Of a stretch of DNA of 64,000 nt, positions 1 to 13,724 are shown one piece after another (positions within the stretch are counted from its first letter, which is position 1; the number at the start of each line of letters is the position of its first letter). The notes under the pieces were generated by a model. That model saw only the letters and a program-made list of their open reading frames with translations, had not been told where the DNA came from and searched no databases. Source of the stretch: Allolobophora icterica (taxonomy: Eukaryota; Annelida; Clitellata; Crassiclitellata; Lumbricidae); NCBI GenBank assembly GCA_963556255.1, contig OY744607.1:4290458-4354457 (forward strand), written 5' to 3'. A program made the position numbers and the translations under genes.

Positions 1-1752
<1,752 letters not shown>

Positions 1753-1961
1753 GGGTATATAACATAGAAATGTAGCTCAACATGAGATGATTAGCATAAT
1801 TCAGGTAAATAGAGTGGCTCACCTGTCCTTGGTAAGCAGCGGCGTTGATGTGTTTGAATCTGAAGCTGTAGTTAACAGAAAAGTTGTAAGCATTGAAGAA
1901 ATGCCCACAAAAATGCACGACTACAACAGAAAGTCAATATGCCTGTAATGTAACCGAACTA

Positions 1962-2022
1962 CACTCATTCATTCATTCATTCATTCATTCATTCATTCAT
2001 TCATTCATTCATTCATTCATTC
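1962..2022. repeat. (ATTC)n microsatellite
   Basis: About 15 ATTC tetramers in a row without interruption. No coding meaning. Confidence 0.95.
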
Positions 2023-2436
2023 ATAACGAGCATTTATATGCCGCCTCTACAACCCTCTCTAATGACGACGATGAATGATGAAGCGTCAAAGCAATACAAT
2101 CAAAATGTTTGTAATGTAGTGTAACTCCAAATTTATATAGCGCCTCTCCGAACCTCTCTAACGCGTATATATCCCGCTAGCCTGCCCGAAACTGATGTTT
2201 GAACAGCTGAGAAGGTTTACACTGACGGGCTCTCGCATGCCCGTACAACCCGACCAACAGATTCAAGTTCATGTCGTGTTCACATCCCTTCAGAAATAAT
2301 ACAGAGCTACGTAAGTTTCATAAGAAGTCCTGCCAGAGTCATTGACGTCTATCTTACCTTACCTTACATTTTCAAACGTCAGGAGGTTGAAGTGCTAGAA
2401 ACGTGCCATCTAAATGCGGTATCTGACGGAAAAGTT
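2023..2436. other. Intergenic, no gene recognised
   Basis: Only a TATAGCGCC-containing dispersed-repeat fragment (about 2110-2170) is recognisable. The rest shows no coding or structural signal that I can support. Confidence 0.4.
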
Positions 2437-2590
2437 TACGGTAGCCGATTGGTTAGAGGGCTTGCCTTGTGACGCAGAGAGTACGGGTTCGAGTCTTCCT
2501 CTCCGGAGACGGTTCTACTGTGTAGGACCTTAAGGAAGTCCTTCACTCACAATTGCTTAGCATCTTAAATTCATTTTCACTGACTTTGCA
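2437..2590 (+). mobile_element. tRNA-derived SINE fragment
   Basis: The stretch contains a pol III-type split promoter. An A-box-like segment TAGCCGATTGGTTAGAGG (from 2442) and a B-box-like GGTTCGAGTC (2486-2495) have tRNA-like spacing. It is followed by gaagtccttcactca, which recurs at 660, so it belongs to a dispersed family and is not a functional tRNA gene. A diverged relative lies in the last KATNA1 intron near 59,450. Confidence 0.6.
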
Positions 2591-2600
2591 CGAGCAACAA

Positions 2601-2621
2601 ATGCAACTTGATGATGATGAC

Positions 2622-2684
<63 letters not shown>

Positions 2685-2700
2685 AATAATAATAATATTA
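2601..2700. repeat. (GAT)n-(AAT)n microsatellite
   Basis: About 27 GAT/ATG trinucleotides, followed by a few AAT units. Confidence 0.95.
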
Positions 2701-3114
2701 ATAATTAGTATTATCGTAATAAATAAATAAATAATAATCATAAGCTTATATCAAATAATCGTTATGGTAGTTGTGATATATAATTTTTTTGGGGCGTGTC
2801 AACTCCTCTGCCCCAGACGCCCTTTTTTCATTGCTTAAGACTCTGATACGTTATCGATTCAGTCCCCATCAATCTCTTCCTGGGGCAGTGAATTGGGGTT
2901 TTACAGCCAGACGCCCTTTACCATGACTCACGGAATGGTCAGAGACCCTTTCATTGGAGTGATAAAAAGATATCTCCGTCTTCAGTTATCAGCGCGGGGC
3001 AGATAACAACAGATGGCTGACAGTTTAAGTGGAGGACCGAGATATCTTCTGTTGTATATAGGGCGTGGAAATACCACTGCGGAGGAACATTCAGTTGCAT
3101 CATAGACTTCCGTG
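2701..3114. other. Intergenic, no gene recognised
   Basis: The words ctgccccagacgccctttt and gccagacgcccttta occur at about 2810 and 2907, suggesting an old dispersed repeat. There is no coding signal. Confidence 0.35.
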
Positions 3115-3152
3115 CACACACACACACACACGCACACGCACACGCACACGCA

Positions 3153-3184
<32 letters not shown>

Positions 3185-3186
3185 TA
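3115..3186. repeat. (CA)n/(CGCA)n microsatellite
   Basis: A CA run with regular CG substitutions. The Cys/Val/Arg- or His/Thr-rich open frames across it are translation artefacts. Confidence 0.95.
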
Positions 3187-3229
3187 TATTCCACACCTGA
3201 GAAGTATAGTTTGCAGAGCTGTATTATGC

Positions 3230-3660
3230 CATCGAACGATGAGAATTGTTCAAAATCATTCCACACATCTTTAAAGTGTAATATTCGCCTAATAAGTGAA
3301 AATGGTCCTGCATTATGCCACGCGAACGATGAGAACTTAACTTCTGTCGACGTCAACGGCCTTTGTTGCCATAAGATGTCGTGTATAAACACTGGATATT
3401 AACTGCAGAGATTTCAAATATACTCGACACCTTTAAAAGGCGTTTATGTTCCGCTATTTATACCTCACGTTCGTTCTATCCTGACCTTCCTATGACAGTT
3501 GAGCTTTTCATAAGGTCGACGTCAACGGCCCTTGGCAGCCACAAGATGTCGCTATACACGTTGAAGATAACTACAAAGTCCTCTACTATATTGGACAGTC
3601 TTTAAACGGGTTTCTATTCTGCTATTTATATTTCTCATAAGTTCAATTATAAGATTCGAT
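3230..3660 (+). repeat. Satellite-like monomers (about 165 bp family), first block
   Basis: This is the first appearance of the unit that dominates 3.3-35 kb. Its conserved words, in order, are gtcaacggcc, ccacaagatgtcgt, ataaacactg, ttaactgcaaag, attcgacacctttt, aacgcgttt, ctatttatac and cacttgcgttcaatcgtaag. Two diverged copies lie here (about 3340-3490 and 3510-3655). The segment just before (3230-3320, with cattatgcca) is the same as the flank of the hAT-like insertion at 13,725. No open frame is conserved between copies, so I treat it as non-coding. Confidence 0.75.
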
Positions 3661-4030
3661 TTTGGCTGTTAGATGCAGTGGCGTACCGAACGGGGCAGGG
3701 GGCGAGTCGCCCCGGGGGATACTTTGCGGGGTCGGCAAAATATGGTCGAAGAAAAAGAAGAGTTAATTTTGCATTTAAACAAATGAAAAATAGGAGATAA
3801 AGAAAAAAAGAAAAAGAATGAAAGAAACCGTCACTTTAGTCAAGGCTGGCTTGGCTTTCGTTGATTGTTACGGGCGGCATCACTCTCAGAGGTCTCAGTT
3901 AAACACCAAACAGAGTTGCAGAAAAGGAAACGGAATTGCATTTATCTAGTAAACTGTAAACAGAGTAACAGACTACACACAGCATAGTCTACTTTAAAGC
4001 ATATCCTTGTTATGCCGCCCTTCATAGTCG

Positions 4031-4078
<48 letters not shown>

Positions 4079-4331
4079 ACATGCCTATACTTATATGTAG
4101 GCCCCTATAGGTATCGAAACGAATTAACGACTGAGAATAAAATTTAATCACAAACTATCAATATCACAACCACATAGTTTAGTCCTCTTTTCAAAATTAA
4201 TCTTAAAATTGGTCTGGTTTTGAAATTAATTAAATTTAATGATGTCATCAATGAATTTGCAGCCGTACAAACTCGCCACATAACGTTAATTGCACCACTG
4301 ATAATATGGTAACATAATATGATATACATGT
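3661..4331. other. Intergenic with a (TA)n microsatellite
   Basis: An uninterrupted TA run lies at about 4031-4076. A segment from 3675 (CAGTGGCGTACCG, then a G/C-rich stretch) resembles the end of a hAT-type element, but I could not find a matching other end. No gene is visible. Confidence 0.5.
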
Positions 4332-4339
4332 ATGACATT

Positions 4340-5388
4340 CAGCGTTACCACTCCTTGGGTTTTTTCACAAGATCTTGGTTTTTTTAATCCGAACTTGGGA
4401 AATGGGGTTTTTTCCTGGATACCTTAGGTTTTTTGCTTGGGTTTTTCTTGTTTTATTAAAGCCATATTTTTCATTATTTTAATCAATTTTGCAACGGTCT
4501 GGATGATCGAGGTCAATAAATGTGTGTGTGTGTGCAATATGCGTGCAAACATGTGCTATAATAGTCTATTGCTATATTTAACATATAACTCTAAAGATTA
4601 GATGTGCTATACTAGTCTATTGCTATATTTAGAAAATATAACTCTAAAGACTAAAGGGAACTGCAGACTCAGACTGTACTTTTTCAGAAGTTTTCCCGAA
4701 GTAATCAGCTCTTGCTCTTTTTTAAAACTTAAGATATAATATTTTGAGCTTCATCATGGGCGTCCGCCAATATTTTATTGAGCACATTATTTGGGGGAGG
4801 GCAAAATGACGTTTGTGCATAGAAACCAAATTTGCATAGGGGCCTAGATAAAATTGTTAACTAAATAATGATCAAGAAACTGTACCTAAATAATTAAGTG
4901 TTTTTTCGCACTGAAGACTGTTTCGCCTTGAAAACTGCATTGGGACTGTTGTAATAACCAAAAGATTTTATTTTTGTAAAATATTTGCAAAATACAGGGC
5001 CTTCCTATGAGTTTCATAGTCTGTTTTTATCTTTATTCTTGTTTCAAAAGATAAAAATAAAATGTGCGCCAGAAGTAATAATTCACGTGTTTCGGAATCT
5101 GATGAAAATAAAAACATGTATATAAACATTTTAAATTTGCTTTGAATATTTACTAATAACTTTTATCAATGAACGATTACCCATAAAATAATAAAAATGA
5201 GAGATCGAAATGAAAGATTAAACAACATTTTTATTACAGGAATTGGTGTAATTGCATTATTTCATTATATTTTATCCTATAATGCGTTTATTAATTTAAA
5301 AGTGTCTGCAGAAAAACCAACTTGGGTTTTCTTGGTTTTTTTCTAAGTCCTAACTTGGGTTTTTCATTTTTTATGAGTGGTAACACTG
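4340..5388. mobile_element. Non-autonomous hAT-like DNA transposon (family 1)
   Basis: The element begins CAGCGTTACCACTC and ends GAGTGGTAACACTG. These are 14-bp terminal inverted repeats with one mismatch. It is flanked by a perfect 8-bp target duplication, ATGACATT (4332-4339 and 5389-5396). CAG ends with an 8-bp duplication are the hallmark of the hAT superfamily. No transposase is present. Both subterminal regions carry repeated CTTGGGTTTTT-type words, probably transposase-binding clusters (inference). A fragment starting near 4755 (CATGGGCGTCCG) matches the end of the element at 50,102, suggesting nesting. Confidence 0.88.
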
Positions 5389-5396
5389 ATGACATT

Positions 5397-5736
5397 GTAT
5401 TGTAAGCCTACACATCACAGCGAGTCAGCGACAGCCGCAAGTCATGCAATAAAATGTTTTATTATATAATAAAATAGATTTCAGTACGTTGAAAATGTAT
5501 AGCTAAAACGGATAATTACAAACTATAGCGAAAAGTGAAAAATCCAGAAAGGCTATAGGCCTAAATTGTATAAAATAAAATTGTATAGGGCCTATGTTAT
5601 ACGATCGTCATGCAATATCTTAGAGAAAATAGCATATTATATTGCTCGCAACTGTATTAGACACCTTTAAAACGGGTTTCAGACTTTTATATGTACCCTA
5701 ATGCGGTTTGTCATTTGGTTTTTGAATACATATATA
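5397..5736. other. Intergenic, partial satellite monomer
   Basis: Mostly A/T-rich and unrecognised. A partial satellite unit is visible at about 5650-5695 (agacacctttaaaacgggttt). The tandem Helitrons begin immediately downstream. Confidence 0.4.
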
Positions 5737-6873
5737 TCTATATTAATAAAGCGAGAATTCTGTGTGTGTGTGTGTGTGTGTGTGTCTGTCTGTCTGTCTG
5801 TTTGACCGGGCTTAACTTCTACAATTTCTTACCTTTTCACTCGAAACCTTCACTGCTGTGTCGGTCTCGGCATCGGACACCCAGTGCAGGGGTTCGCGTC
5901 CCCCGTTTTCACCGCTACCATGGTCAAAATCCCCACCCGACCGTCCGTCACGCGCAAGCTCGCCTATTCCACTGCGAAGCGGTTCTATTTATGGCGCCGG
6001 TATTCCCCAACGTCATTACTAATTCGCATAACGACACCGCGGTTCTATTTATGGTGCCGGTATTCCCCAACGTCATTAATAATGCGCATAAGTTGTTTAC
6101 TTTCGCACAAAATTTAATGACGATCGATTCGAAGTATATTCATCGTTTTACAGCAAAATTTTAACACATGTATGTTCAAAGACAAAGATCTAAATTATTT
6201 ACAGTATATGAAACAAGCAGTCTGCTTTACTAAGGGCGAGGCCGACTACAGACCGGCAGTGAGGGCTAGATTTCTGGCGTTTTCTTTAACACGCCAACGC
6301 CCGGTTCACCCTCTTCGACTGCGAAGCAGTCAGTCCACGGGAGACTGCTTCGCAGTCTCCCTCACAGATCGCCAGACCACACAAGGGCCTCCAAGAATGC
6401 GAAGCAGTTGCCGCCAGAGGGCAACTGCGAAGCAGTCAGTCTACGGCAGAGGTCGCTAGACGCTAGAAGGCGCATACAACACTGCGAAGCAGTCTCCGCT
6501 GTACGCCAGAAGGCGTCTACAAGACTGCGAAGCAGTCTCCCCCACAGGTGGCCAGACCCCACAAAGGCCTCCAAGACTGCGAAGCAGTCGCCGCCAGAGG
6601 GCGACTGCGAAGCAGTCACTCCACGGCAGACTGCGAAGCAGTCTAGGCCAGAGGTCGCCAGACGCCACAAGGGCCTCCAAGACTGCGAAGCAGTCGCCGC
6701 CAGAGGGCGACTGCGAAGCAGTCAGTCCACGGCAGAGGTCGCTAGATGCCAGAAGGCGTCTACAAGACTGCGAAGCAGTCTCCGCCACAGGTCGCCAGAC
6801 GCCACAAGGGCCTCCAAGACTGCGAAGCAGTCGACGCCAGAGGGCGACTCCCAAGATTGCCAAGCAGTCGTTG

Positions 6874-6905
<32 letters not shown>

Positions 6906-6995
6906 GGTGGTGGTGGTGGTGGTGGTGGTTGTGGTGGTGGTGGTGGTGGTGGTGTGAAACTTATAACCCCGGGCAACGCCGGGTAATCCAGCTAG
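5737..6995 (+). mobile_element. Non-autonomous Helitron, tandem copy A
   Basis: The copy has the canonical Helitron layout: host A, 5' TC (TCTATATTAATAAAGCGAG), 3' CTAG, host T. A hairpin with CCCGG/CCGGG arms at 6968-6983 lies 8 nt before the terminal CTAG. There is no Rep/helicase coding sequence, so it is non-autonomous. The left part has a (TG)n/(TGTC)n tract, and the middle has two copies of a segment ending in attccccaacgtcattaataatgcgcata. The right part (6310-6860) is packed with GACTGCGAAGCAGTC hairpins, followed by (GTT)n/(GGT)n at 6870-6955. This is the longest of the four copies. Confidence 0.87.
6310..6865. repeat. Cluster of GACTGCGAAGCAGTC hairpins in Helitron A
   Basis: About 13 perfect or near-perfect copies of a 15-nt inverted repeat (6-bp arms, GAA loop), spaced about 20-55 bp apart, with recurring spacer words such as cgccagagggcga and ggcgtctacaa. 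One copy (about 6341) is in the opposite orientation. The core GCGAAGC is known from DNA biophysics as an exceptionally stable mini-hairpin. Shorter clusters occupy the same place in the other Helitron copies (7532-7640, 8214-8280, 17,308-17,592). Confidence 0.85.
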
Positions 6996-6997
6996 TA

Positions 6998-7717
6998 TCT
7001 ATATAAATAAAGCGAGAATTCTGTGTGTCTGTCTGTCTGTCTGTTTGACCGGGCTTAACTTCTACAATTTTGCACCTTTTCACTCGAAACCTTCACTACT
7101 GTGTCGGCCTCGGCATCGGACACCCAGTGGAGGGGTTCGCGTACCCCCTTTGCACCGCTAACATGGTGAAAATCCCCCAAAACTCTACCCAACCGACCGT
7201 CCCTCACGTCCCAGCGCGAAGCGGTTCTATTTATGGCGCCGCTATTCCCCAACGTCATTAATAATGCGCATAACGACACCGTCGCTCACGCCCCGGTTCG
7301 CCTCTTCCACTGCCAAGCGGTTCTATTTATGGCGCGGGTATTCCCCAACGTCATTAATAATGCTCATAACGACGTTGTTTACTTTCGCACAAAATTTAAT
7401 TACGATCGAATTGAACTATATTCATCGTTTTACAGCAAAATTGCATGTTCAAAGACTCTGCTTTACTAAGGGCAGTGATGGCTAGATTTCTGGCGTTTTC
7501 TTTAACCCGTCAACGCCGGGTTCACCCTCTTCGACTGCGAAGCAGTCAGTCCACGGGAGACTGCGTAGCAGTCGTCGCCAGAGGGCGACTGCGAAGCAGT
7601 CGCTATACGCCAGAAGGCGTATACAAGACTGCGAAGCAGTCTCCGCTGAAATTTGTTGCTTTTTCGCTACAGGGATTGAAACTTATAACTCCGGGCAACG
7701 CCGGGTAAACCAGCTAG
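6998..7717 (+). mobile_element. Non-autonomous Helitron, tandem copy B
   Basis: The copy starts TCTATATAAATAAAGCGAG after host A and ends CTAG, with the CCGGG hairpin just upstream. It lies two bases (TA) after copy A and joins directly to copy C with no base between. It has about four GACTGCGAAGCAGTC-type hairpins. No protein is encoded. Confidence 0.87.
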
Positions 7718-8387
7718 TCTATATAAATAAAGCGAGAATTCTGTGTGTCTGTTTGACCGGGCTTAACTTCTACAATTTTGCACCTTTTCACTCGAAACCT
7801 TCACTACTGTGTCGGCCTCGGCATCGGACACCCAATGGAGGGGTTCGCGTACCGCCTTTTCACCGCTAACATGGTGAAAATCCCCCAAAACTCTACCCAA
7901 CCGACCGTCCCTCACGCTTCCACTGCAAAGCGGTTCTATCTATGGCGCCGGTATTCCCCGACGTCATTAATAATGCGCATAACGCTCTTCCACTGCCAAG
8001 CGGTTCTATTTATGGCGCGGGTATTCCCCAACGTCATTAATAATGCGCATAACGACGTTGTTTAATTTCGCACAAAATTTAATTACGATCGATTCGAACT
8101 ATATTCATCGTTTTACAGCAAAATTGTATGTTCAAAGACTCTGCTTTACTAAGGGCAGTGATGGCTAGATTTCTGGCGTTTTCTTTAACCGCCAACGCCG
8201 GGTTCACCCTCTTCGACTGCGAAGCAGTCAGTCCACGGGAGACTGCGAAGCAGTCGTCGAGAGGGCGACTGCGAAGCAGTCAGTCCACGGCAGAGGTCGC
8301 AAGACGCGACAAGGCGTATACAACACTGCGATTTCGCTACAGGGATTGAAACTTATAACCACGGGCAACGCCGGGTAAAGCAGCTAG
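7718..8387 (+). mobile_element. Non-autonomous Helitron, tandem copy C
   Basis: The 5' TC follows immediately after the CTAG of copy B, giving a head-to-tail junction as expected from rolling-circle or repeated end-to-end insertion. It ends CTAG followed by T at 8388. It carries about three GACTGCGAAGCAGTC hairpins and the same terminal hairpin (gggcaacgccggg). No protein is encoded. Confidence 0.87.
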
Positions 8388-8680
8388 TATATACTATTTA
8401 TAACTCACTTGCGTTCAATCGTAAGACGACCCACAATTCCGTTTGGGAGTTCTATAGCCTATAGCTGCTGCAAGATGTCGTTATAAACACTGGACATTAA
8501 CTGCAAAGCGCACAACTATATTCGACACCTTTTAAACGCGTTTCCATTCTGCAATTTACACTTCACCTACGTTCAATCGTAAGGTTACCTCAAACTATTC
8601 TTTACTGTAAGGTCGACGTCAACAGCCGTGTCTGCCACAAGATGTCGTTGTAGACATTGATCTGGTGCCCTGGAAACCGG
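8388..8680 (+). repeat. Satellite-like monomers
   Basis: Two diverged monomers of the 165-bp family. One contains attcgacaccttttaaacgcg at about 8519; the next begins at gtcgacgtcaacagccg (about 8611) and is cut off at about 8660. Confidence 0.75.
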
Positions 8681-8714
8681 TCTCGGGCCTCTTTTTTGAC
8701 TATAGTCTATGGAC

Positions 8715-8805
8715 CCCTCTGGTTTGACGTAGCGCTCGTGAATAGGCTGGTGCGCTGCCCTTGGCCTTCAAGTGGAGCTTTAGAAATTTGGAGATTAGCC
8801 TACGA
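8715..8805 (-). mobile_element. SINE-like dispersed repeat fragment
   Basis: On the minus strand this carries the words ggcaccagcttattcacgag and agcgctgcgtc-like sequence. The same module is found at 13,000, 19,830, 35,700, 44,930, 49,690 and 50,460. It ends in a gattacgattacgat-type tail. It is non-coding and I cannot assign its family. Confidence 0.55.
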
Positions 8806-8904
8806 TTACGATGAATATTAACTGCAAAGTGTTCAACTACATTCGACACCTTTTAAACGCGTTTTCATTCTGCTATTTATCGCACTTGCGTTCAATCGTA
8901 AAAT

Positions 8905-10478
8905 CCAAAAGAAATAATTTGTCAAGGATTACTATTAAAATTGATAAAGAGAAAATTAAAATGGAAAATGAGGTCAAATTCTTGGGAGTAATTTTTGACA
9001 GTAAATTGAGTTGGAAACCACATATTGATTATATAATTGAAAAATGCAAAAAGAGGTTAAATCTCATAAGAGCCATCAGTGGTTATGGTTGGGGAGCTTG
9101 TAAGAAAACTCTCCTAACCATATACAGGGCATTAATTAGGTCTATTTTGGATTATGGTGATGTTGCTTATTCTTCTGCTTGTAAATCGCACCTAGATAAA
9201 CTCTCTTGTATCCAAACTGAGGCACTTAGATTATGTTGTGGAGCCCCTAAGGGTACTGCAGCTGCAGCACTTCAAAATGAATGTGGAGAGTTGCCTCTTC
9301 ATTTAAGACGACTCCAAAATTCAATAAAATGTGGGACTAAAATTTTGGGTAATAAATTTCACATAAATACAGCAACAATGGAGAACCACTGGACAAATGT
9401 TTTTAGGACACCTGAGAGTAGGGAGCATTCCATTTATACTCGTACTTCTGAATTCTTTTCTTCACTTAATACATCTATTATTGGCCCTTCTTTCCCTTCT
9501 GAACCTCCTTGGTGTAACAAACAAGTAGAGGTTGACTTAACACTGAGTAAGTTAATAAATAAGAAAATTGATCATCCAGAATTTTTAAAGCAATCTGCTT
9601 TAGAATTAGTTTCTAAGTACGACTCTTATGTACATATCTATACTGATGGGTCAAAGGTAGATCATAGTGTTTCTGCTGCCTTTACAGTACCAAGTTTAAA
9701 TATAGATAAAAAATTTAGATTATGTAATAACTCCAGTATTTATGCCGCAGAGTTGACTGCAATTATAGAAACTGTAAAATGGATTTTAAACTCCGAATGT
9801 TATAGGAATTGTCAATTTGCATTGTTTTCTGATTCATTGAGTGTTCTTACGTCAATTAAGGAGTCTTATTCTCAGTCTAGACCTAATTTATTGAATGAAC
9901 TATTGTCTCTGATTTACAGACTAAATTCCAATCAAATAAGATTTATTTGGATCCCAAGTCACATTGACCTGACGGGTAATGATCGAGCAGATACTTTGGC
10001 TAAAGAAGCCCTGAGTATTGATCATATTAATTCTACTAATTATCTTGAACTTTCAGAAATTTTTACTTTAATGAAACTGTATATAGTAAATAAATGGCAA
10101 TTAGAATATACTAACGATAACAGAGGACATTTTTATAAATCTATATGTCCAATTGTAAGTACAGATATTAAATATTTGGAACCTTATAGACATAAAGAAG
10201 TCCAAATTTCTAGACTACGTCTGGGAGTGGCGAATACTAATCAAAGGTTGTTTATCATAAAACGACATTCTAGTGGTTTATGTGATACCTGTCAGGTCAA
10301 GGAGACTATTCACCACCTCCTACTTGAATGTAAAAACGAAGATATATCGAAGTTGTTGCGAGATAAATGTCAACTGTATAAAAGGGACATTTCTATTTCA
10401 ACCCTTTTGACAATAAATGTATTACAAAACGAAGTGTATAGGGTAGTTAAACAAATTACTAAAGGTCAAATTTTGTAA
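8905..10478 (+). pseudogene. 5'-truncated non-LTR retrotransposon ORF2 (RT C-terminus, RNase H, zinc knuckle; I/LOA-like)
   Basis: An open frame of 555 codons runs from 8811. Its first 30 or so codons (8811-8900) are satellite sequence, so the retrotransposon proper starts at about 8905. Numbering from 8811, the first part (about 45-200) is the region behind the RT catalytic core, including the motif VKFLGVIFDSKLSW. The RT catalytic motif itself is missing. An RNase H domain follows, with acidic residues D279 (YTDGSK), E314 (AAELTAI) and D341 (SDSL), H384 and D391 or D394 (GNDRAD). A C-x2-C-x7-H-x4-C knuckle (C491, C494, H502, C507) is near the end. Encoded RNase H is typical of the I, LOA, R1 and Tad-type groups. 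The frame has no internal stop, so the copy looks young, but 5' truncation makes it non-autonomous. Confidence 0.88.
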
Positions 10479-11340
10479 TGATGCTCTTGTGTATTAACCT
10501 TAGTTATATCCGTTACATATTGGTATTTGAGAACCTATATAACCGTTTCTTTTCAATTGCAAGTATATAATGAGAGTGTGATGCTAGTAAATTACATATA
10601 TAATACATTGATTAATGAGTATCTATATTACAACCATCCAACATTTGGTTCTTGGATGTCGCATATGGTTTGATTTGGTTTATGTATTGGAGTAAAATCA
10701 ATATTATATTATATAGTGCTGTATTATTGTGTTGCAATAAAGGAAATATACATGTAATTGTAACTTGAATGCATTGAAATCAAACTTGAGACAATTATGC
10801 TCATATATGCTTTGTTAATTAATAAAACTTATAGTTGAATGTGTTAGATACCTGAACAATTTCTTTAAAAAAGGAACTTGGTATAACCATATATTTCATT
10901 TAATGTGCATGATGTATGTGAAATTTATTACTATTTCATACATGATATGATTGTTGTGGCAGATATTGAACTGAGGAATAAGAAATAATCAATTAAACAT
11001 TTCAAAGATAAAATAAGAATATAATGTAATAATTATAATTATATGTACTGTGCATCTGAAGTTGTTTAAATATTTCTTGCGAGTGACAATAGTTGGGAAG
11101 TACTGTTTGATTTGTATCAAAACAGTTTAGAGCTATGTGTTTTATGGATAGCATTAGATATATTGCTTTAAATGATGTGACAATATTGATATTGTAAGCT
11201 TATGTTTGACACCTTTAAATGGTGTCTTTGGGACAGTATAAGTTTATCGTTTTCTGTAAACTGTATTTCTAAATTGTCGTCAACGGCCTTTGGTGTCATA
11301 AGACGACGTTAAACTGTGGAATAATAATAATATCGTAAGG
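10479..11340 (+). repeat. LINE 3' region plus a 450-bp repeat shared with 32.57-33.04 kb
   Basis: A/T-rich non-coding DNA. From about 10,885 to 11,335 it matches 32,570-33,040 closely (tttcatttaat, gcatgatgtatgtga, catgatatgattgt, ctgaagttgtttaaatattt). Both copies end in a satellite-like variant with gtcgtcaacggcc and acgacgttaaact. It could be the LINE 3' UTR, with 32.57 kb as a severely truncated second copy, or an independent repeat. Confidence 0.55.
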
Positions 11341-11462
11341 TATTAAGAACATTCGTATGGTGCTGTTTTGACACTTCTAAATGCTGTCTGTTGGACTCTG
11401 TAAATTCTGTTTTAAATGTATTGTACATACTATTGAATCATCGTCAACGACCTGTGATGTCA

Positions 11463-12000
11463 TATGACTACTGTAACTCCCTCTTTGTTGGCCTACCAAA
11501 AGTCCGTCTCTCTCCTCTACAATCTGTTCTCAACGCAGCTGCCAGATTAATTGACCGTCTTCCACGTTTCTCCCATATGTCCACATTTATGTTTGAACAT
11601 CTTCACTGGCTACCTCTTTCTGCCCGTATCCAACTAAAGGTACTTATCCATATTCGCCGATCTTACCTGGGACTTGCTCCTAAATACCTCTGTGACTCAT
11701 TACGTCTTCCTGCCTCAGCTAGCTCCCTTCGCCCTCTTCGTTCCTCTGATCGACTTGACTTGTTTGTTCCCCGAGTGAGAACGGCGATGGCCCAGTCTCG
11801 TTCCTTTGTCAGCATTGGCCCTTCACTGTGGAATCAGCTTCCTCCTTCGGTCCGGGCTGTAGTACTATCTGTTGGTCCTGCCACAGCTTTCCGTTGTCTT
11901 AAACTTGCCTTTATTCCCGAGGACTTTCTCACTGGGAGCGCCTCTGATTGGTGGGCACTGGGTAGAGGCGCTTTATAAATTTTGAAATACAATACAATGA
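11463..12000 (+). pseudogene. L2/CR1-like LINE 3' end (RT C-terminal fragment)
   Basis: The open frame 11,391-11,978 reads through the C-terminal part of an L2/CR1-group reverse transcriptase. From 11,463 the recognisable blocks are DYCNSLFVGLPK, NAAARLI, HWLPLSARIQLKVL, APKYLCDSLR, LRPLRSSDRLDLFVPRVRTA and GPSLWNQLPPSVR. Everything upstream (endonuclease and RT core) is absent, as is usual for 5'-truncated insertions. The 3' end (gagcgcctctgattgg to gaggcgctttataaatttt, followed by aatacaataca) is the typical L2-like tail. The first 24 codons of the open frame are not RT-like. Confidence 0.88.
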
Positions 12001-12059
12001 TGACGTTAGACTTTGGAATAAAAAAAATCGCATGGAAAATAATACCTACATGTAGTATC

Positions 12060-12464
12060 TTTATAGCTTTAGGTTGATGTTAACGGCCGCGGATGCCACA
12101 AGTTGTCGTTATAAACACTGAATATTAACAGCAAAGCACTCAACTATATTCGACACCTTTTAAACGCGTTTATGTTTTGTTATTTATACCTCACTTGCAT
12201 TCAGTCGTAAGATCCAACTAAATCTATGGAAAAATTGATGTCAATTGTCAACGGCCATGGCTGCCACAAGATGTCGTTATAAACACTGAGTAATAACAGG
12301 AAAGCGCTCAACCATATTCGACACCTTTTAAACGCGTTTCCTTTTTGCTATTTATACCTCACTAGCGTTCTATCTTAACATATTTTAGAACGATGATTAG
12401 TCTAGGGTAAGATTGATGTCCAGGACGTGGGTGCCGCAAGATGTTATAAACATTAACTTTAATA

Positions 12465-12465
<1 letters not shown>
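12060..12465 (+). repeat. Satellite-like monomers
   Basis: Two monomers plus a partial third of the 165-bp family. The word attcgacaccttttaaacgcg recurs at about 12,158 and 12,317. Confidence 0.8.
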
Positions 12466-13635
<1,170 letters not shown>

Positions 13636-13724
13636 TCGAAGTGTGAGAACTGTTCAAAATAATTCCGTACATCTTTTAAAGTGTAATTTTCGCCCTATAG
13701 TAGTGAAAATGGTCCTGCATTATG

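Noticed and set aside
2441..2515. Functional tRNA gene
   Set aside because: A/B boxes are present but a full cloverleaf is not convincing, and the flanking sequence is a dispersed repeat.
3675..4300. hAT-like element beginning CAGTGGCGTACCG
   Set aside because: No matching right end or duplication found.
6310..6865. CRISPR-like or integron-like array of 15-nt palindromes
   Set aside because: Spacers are themselves repeated and the array lies inside a Helitron with clear ends.
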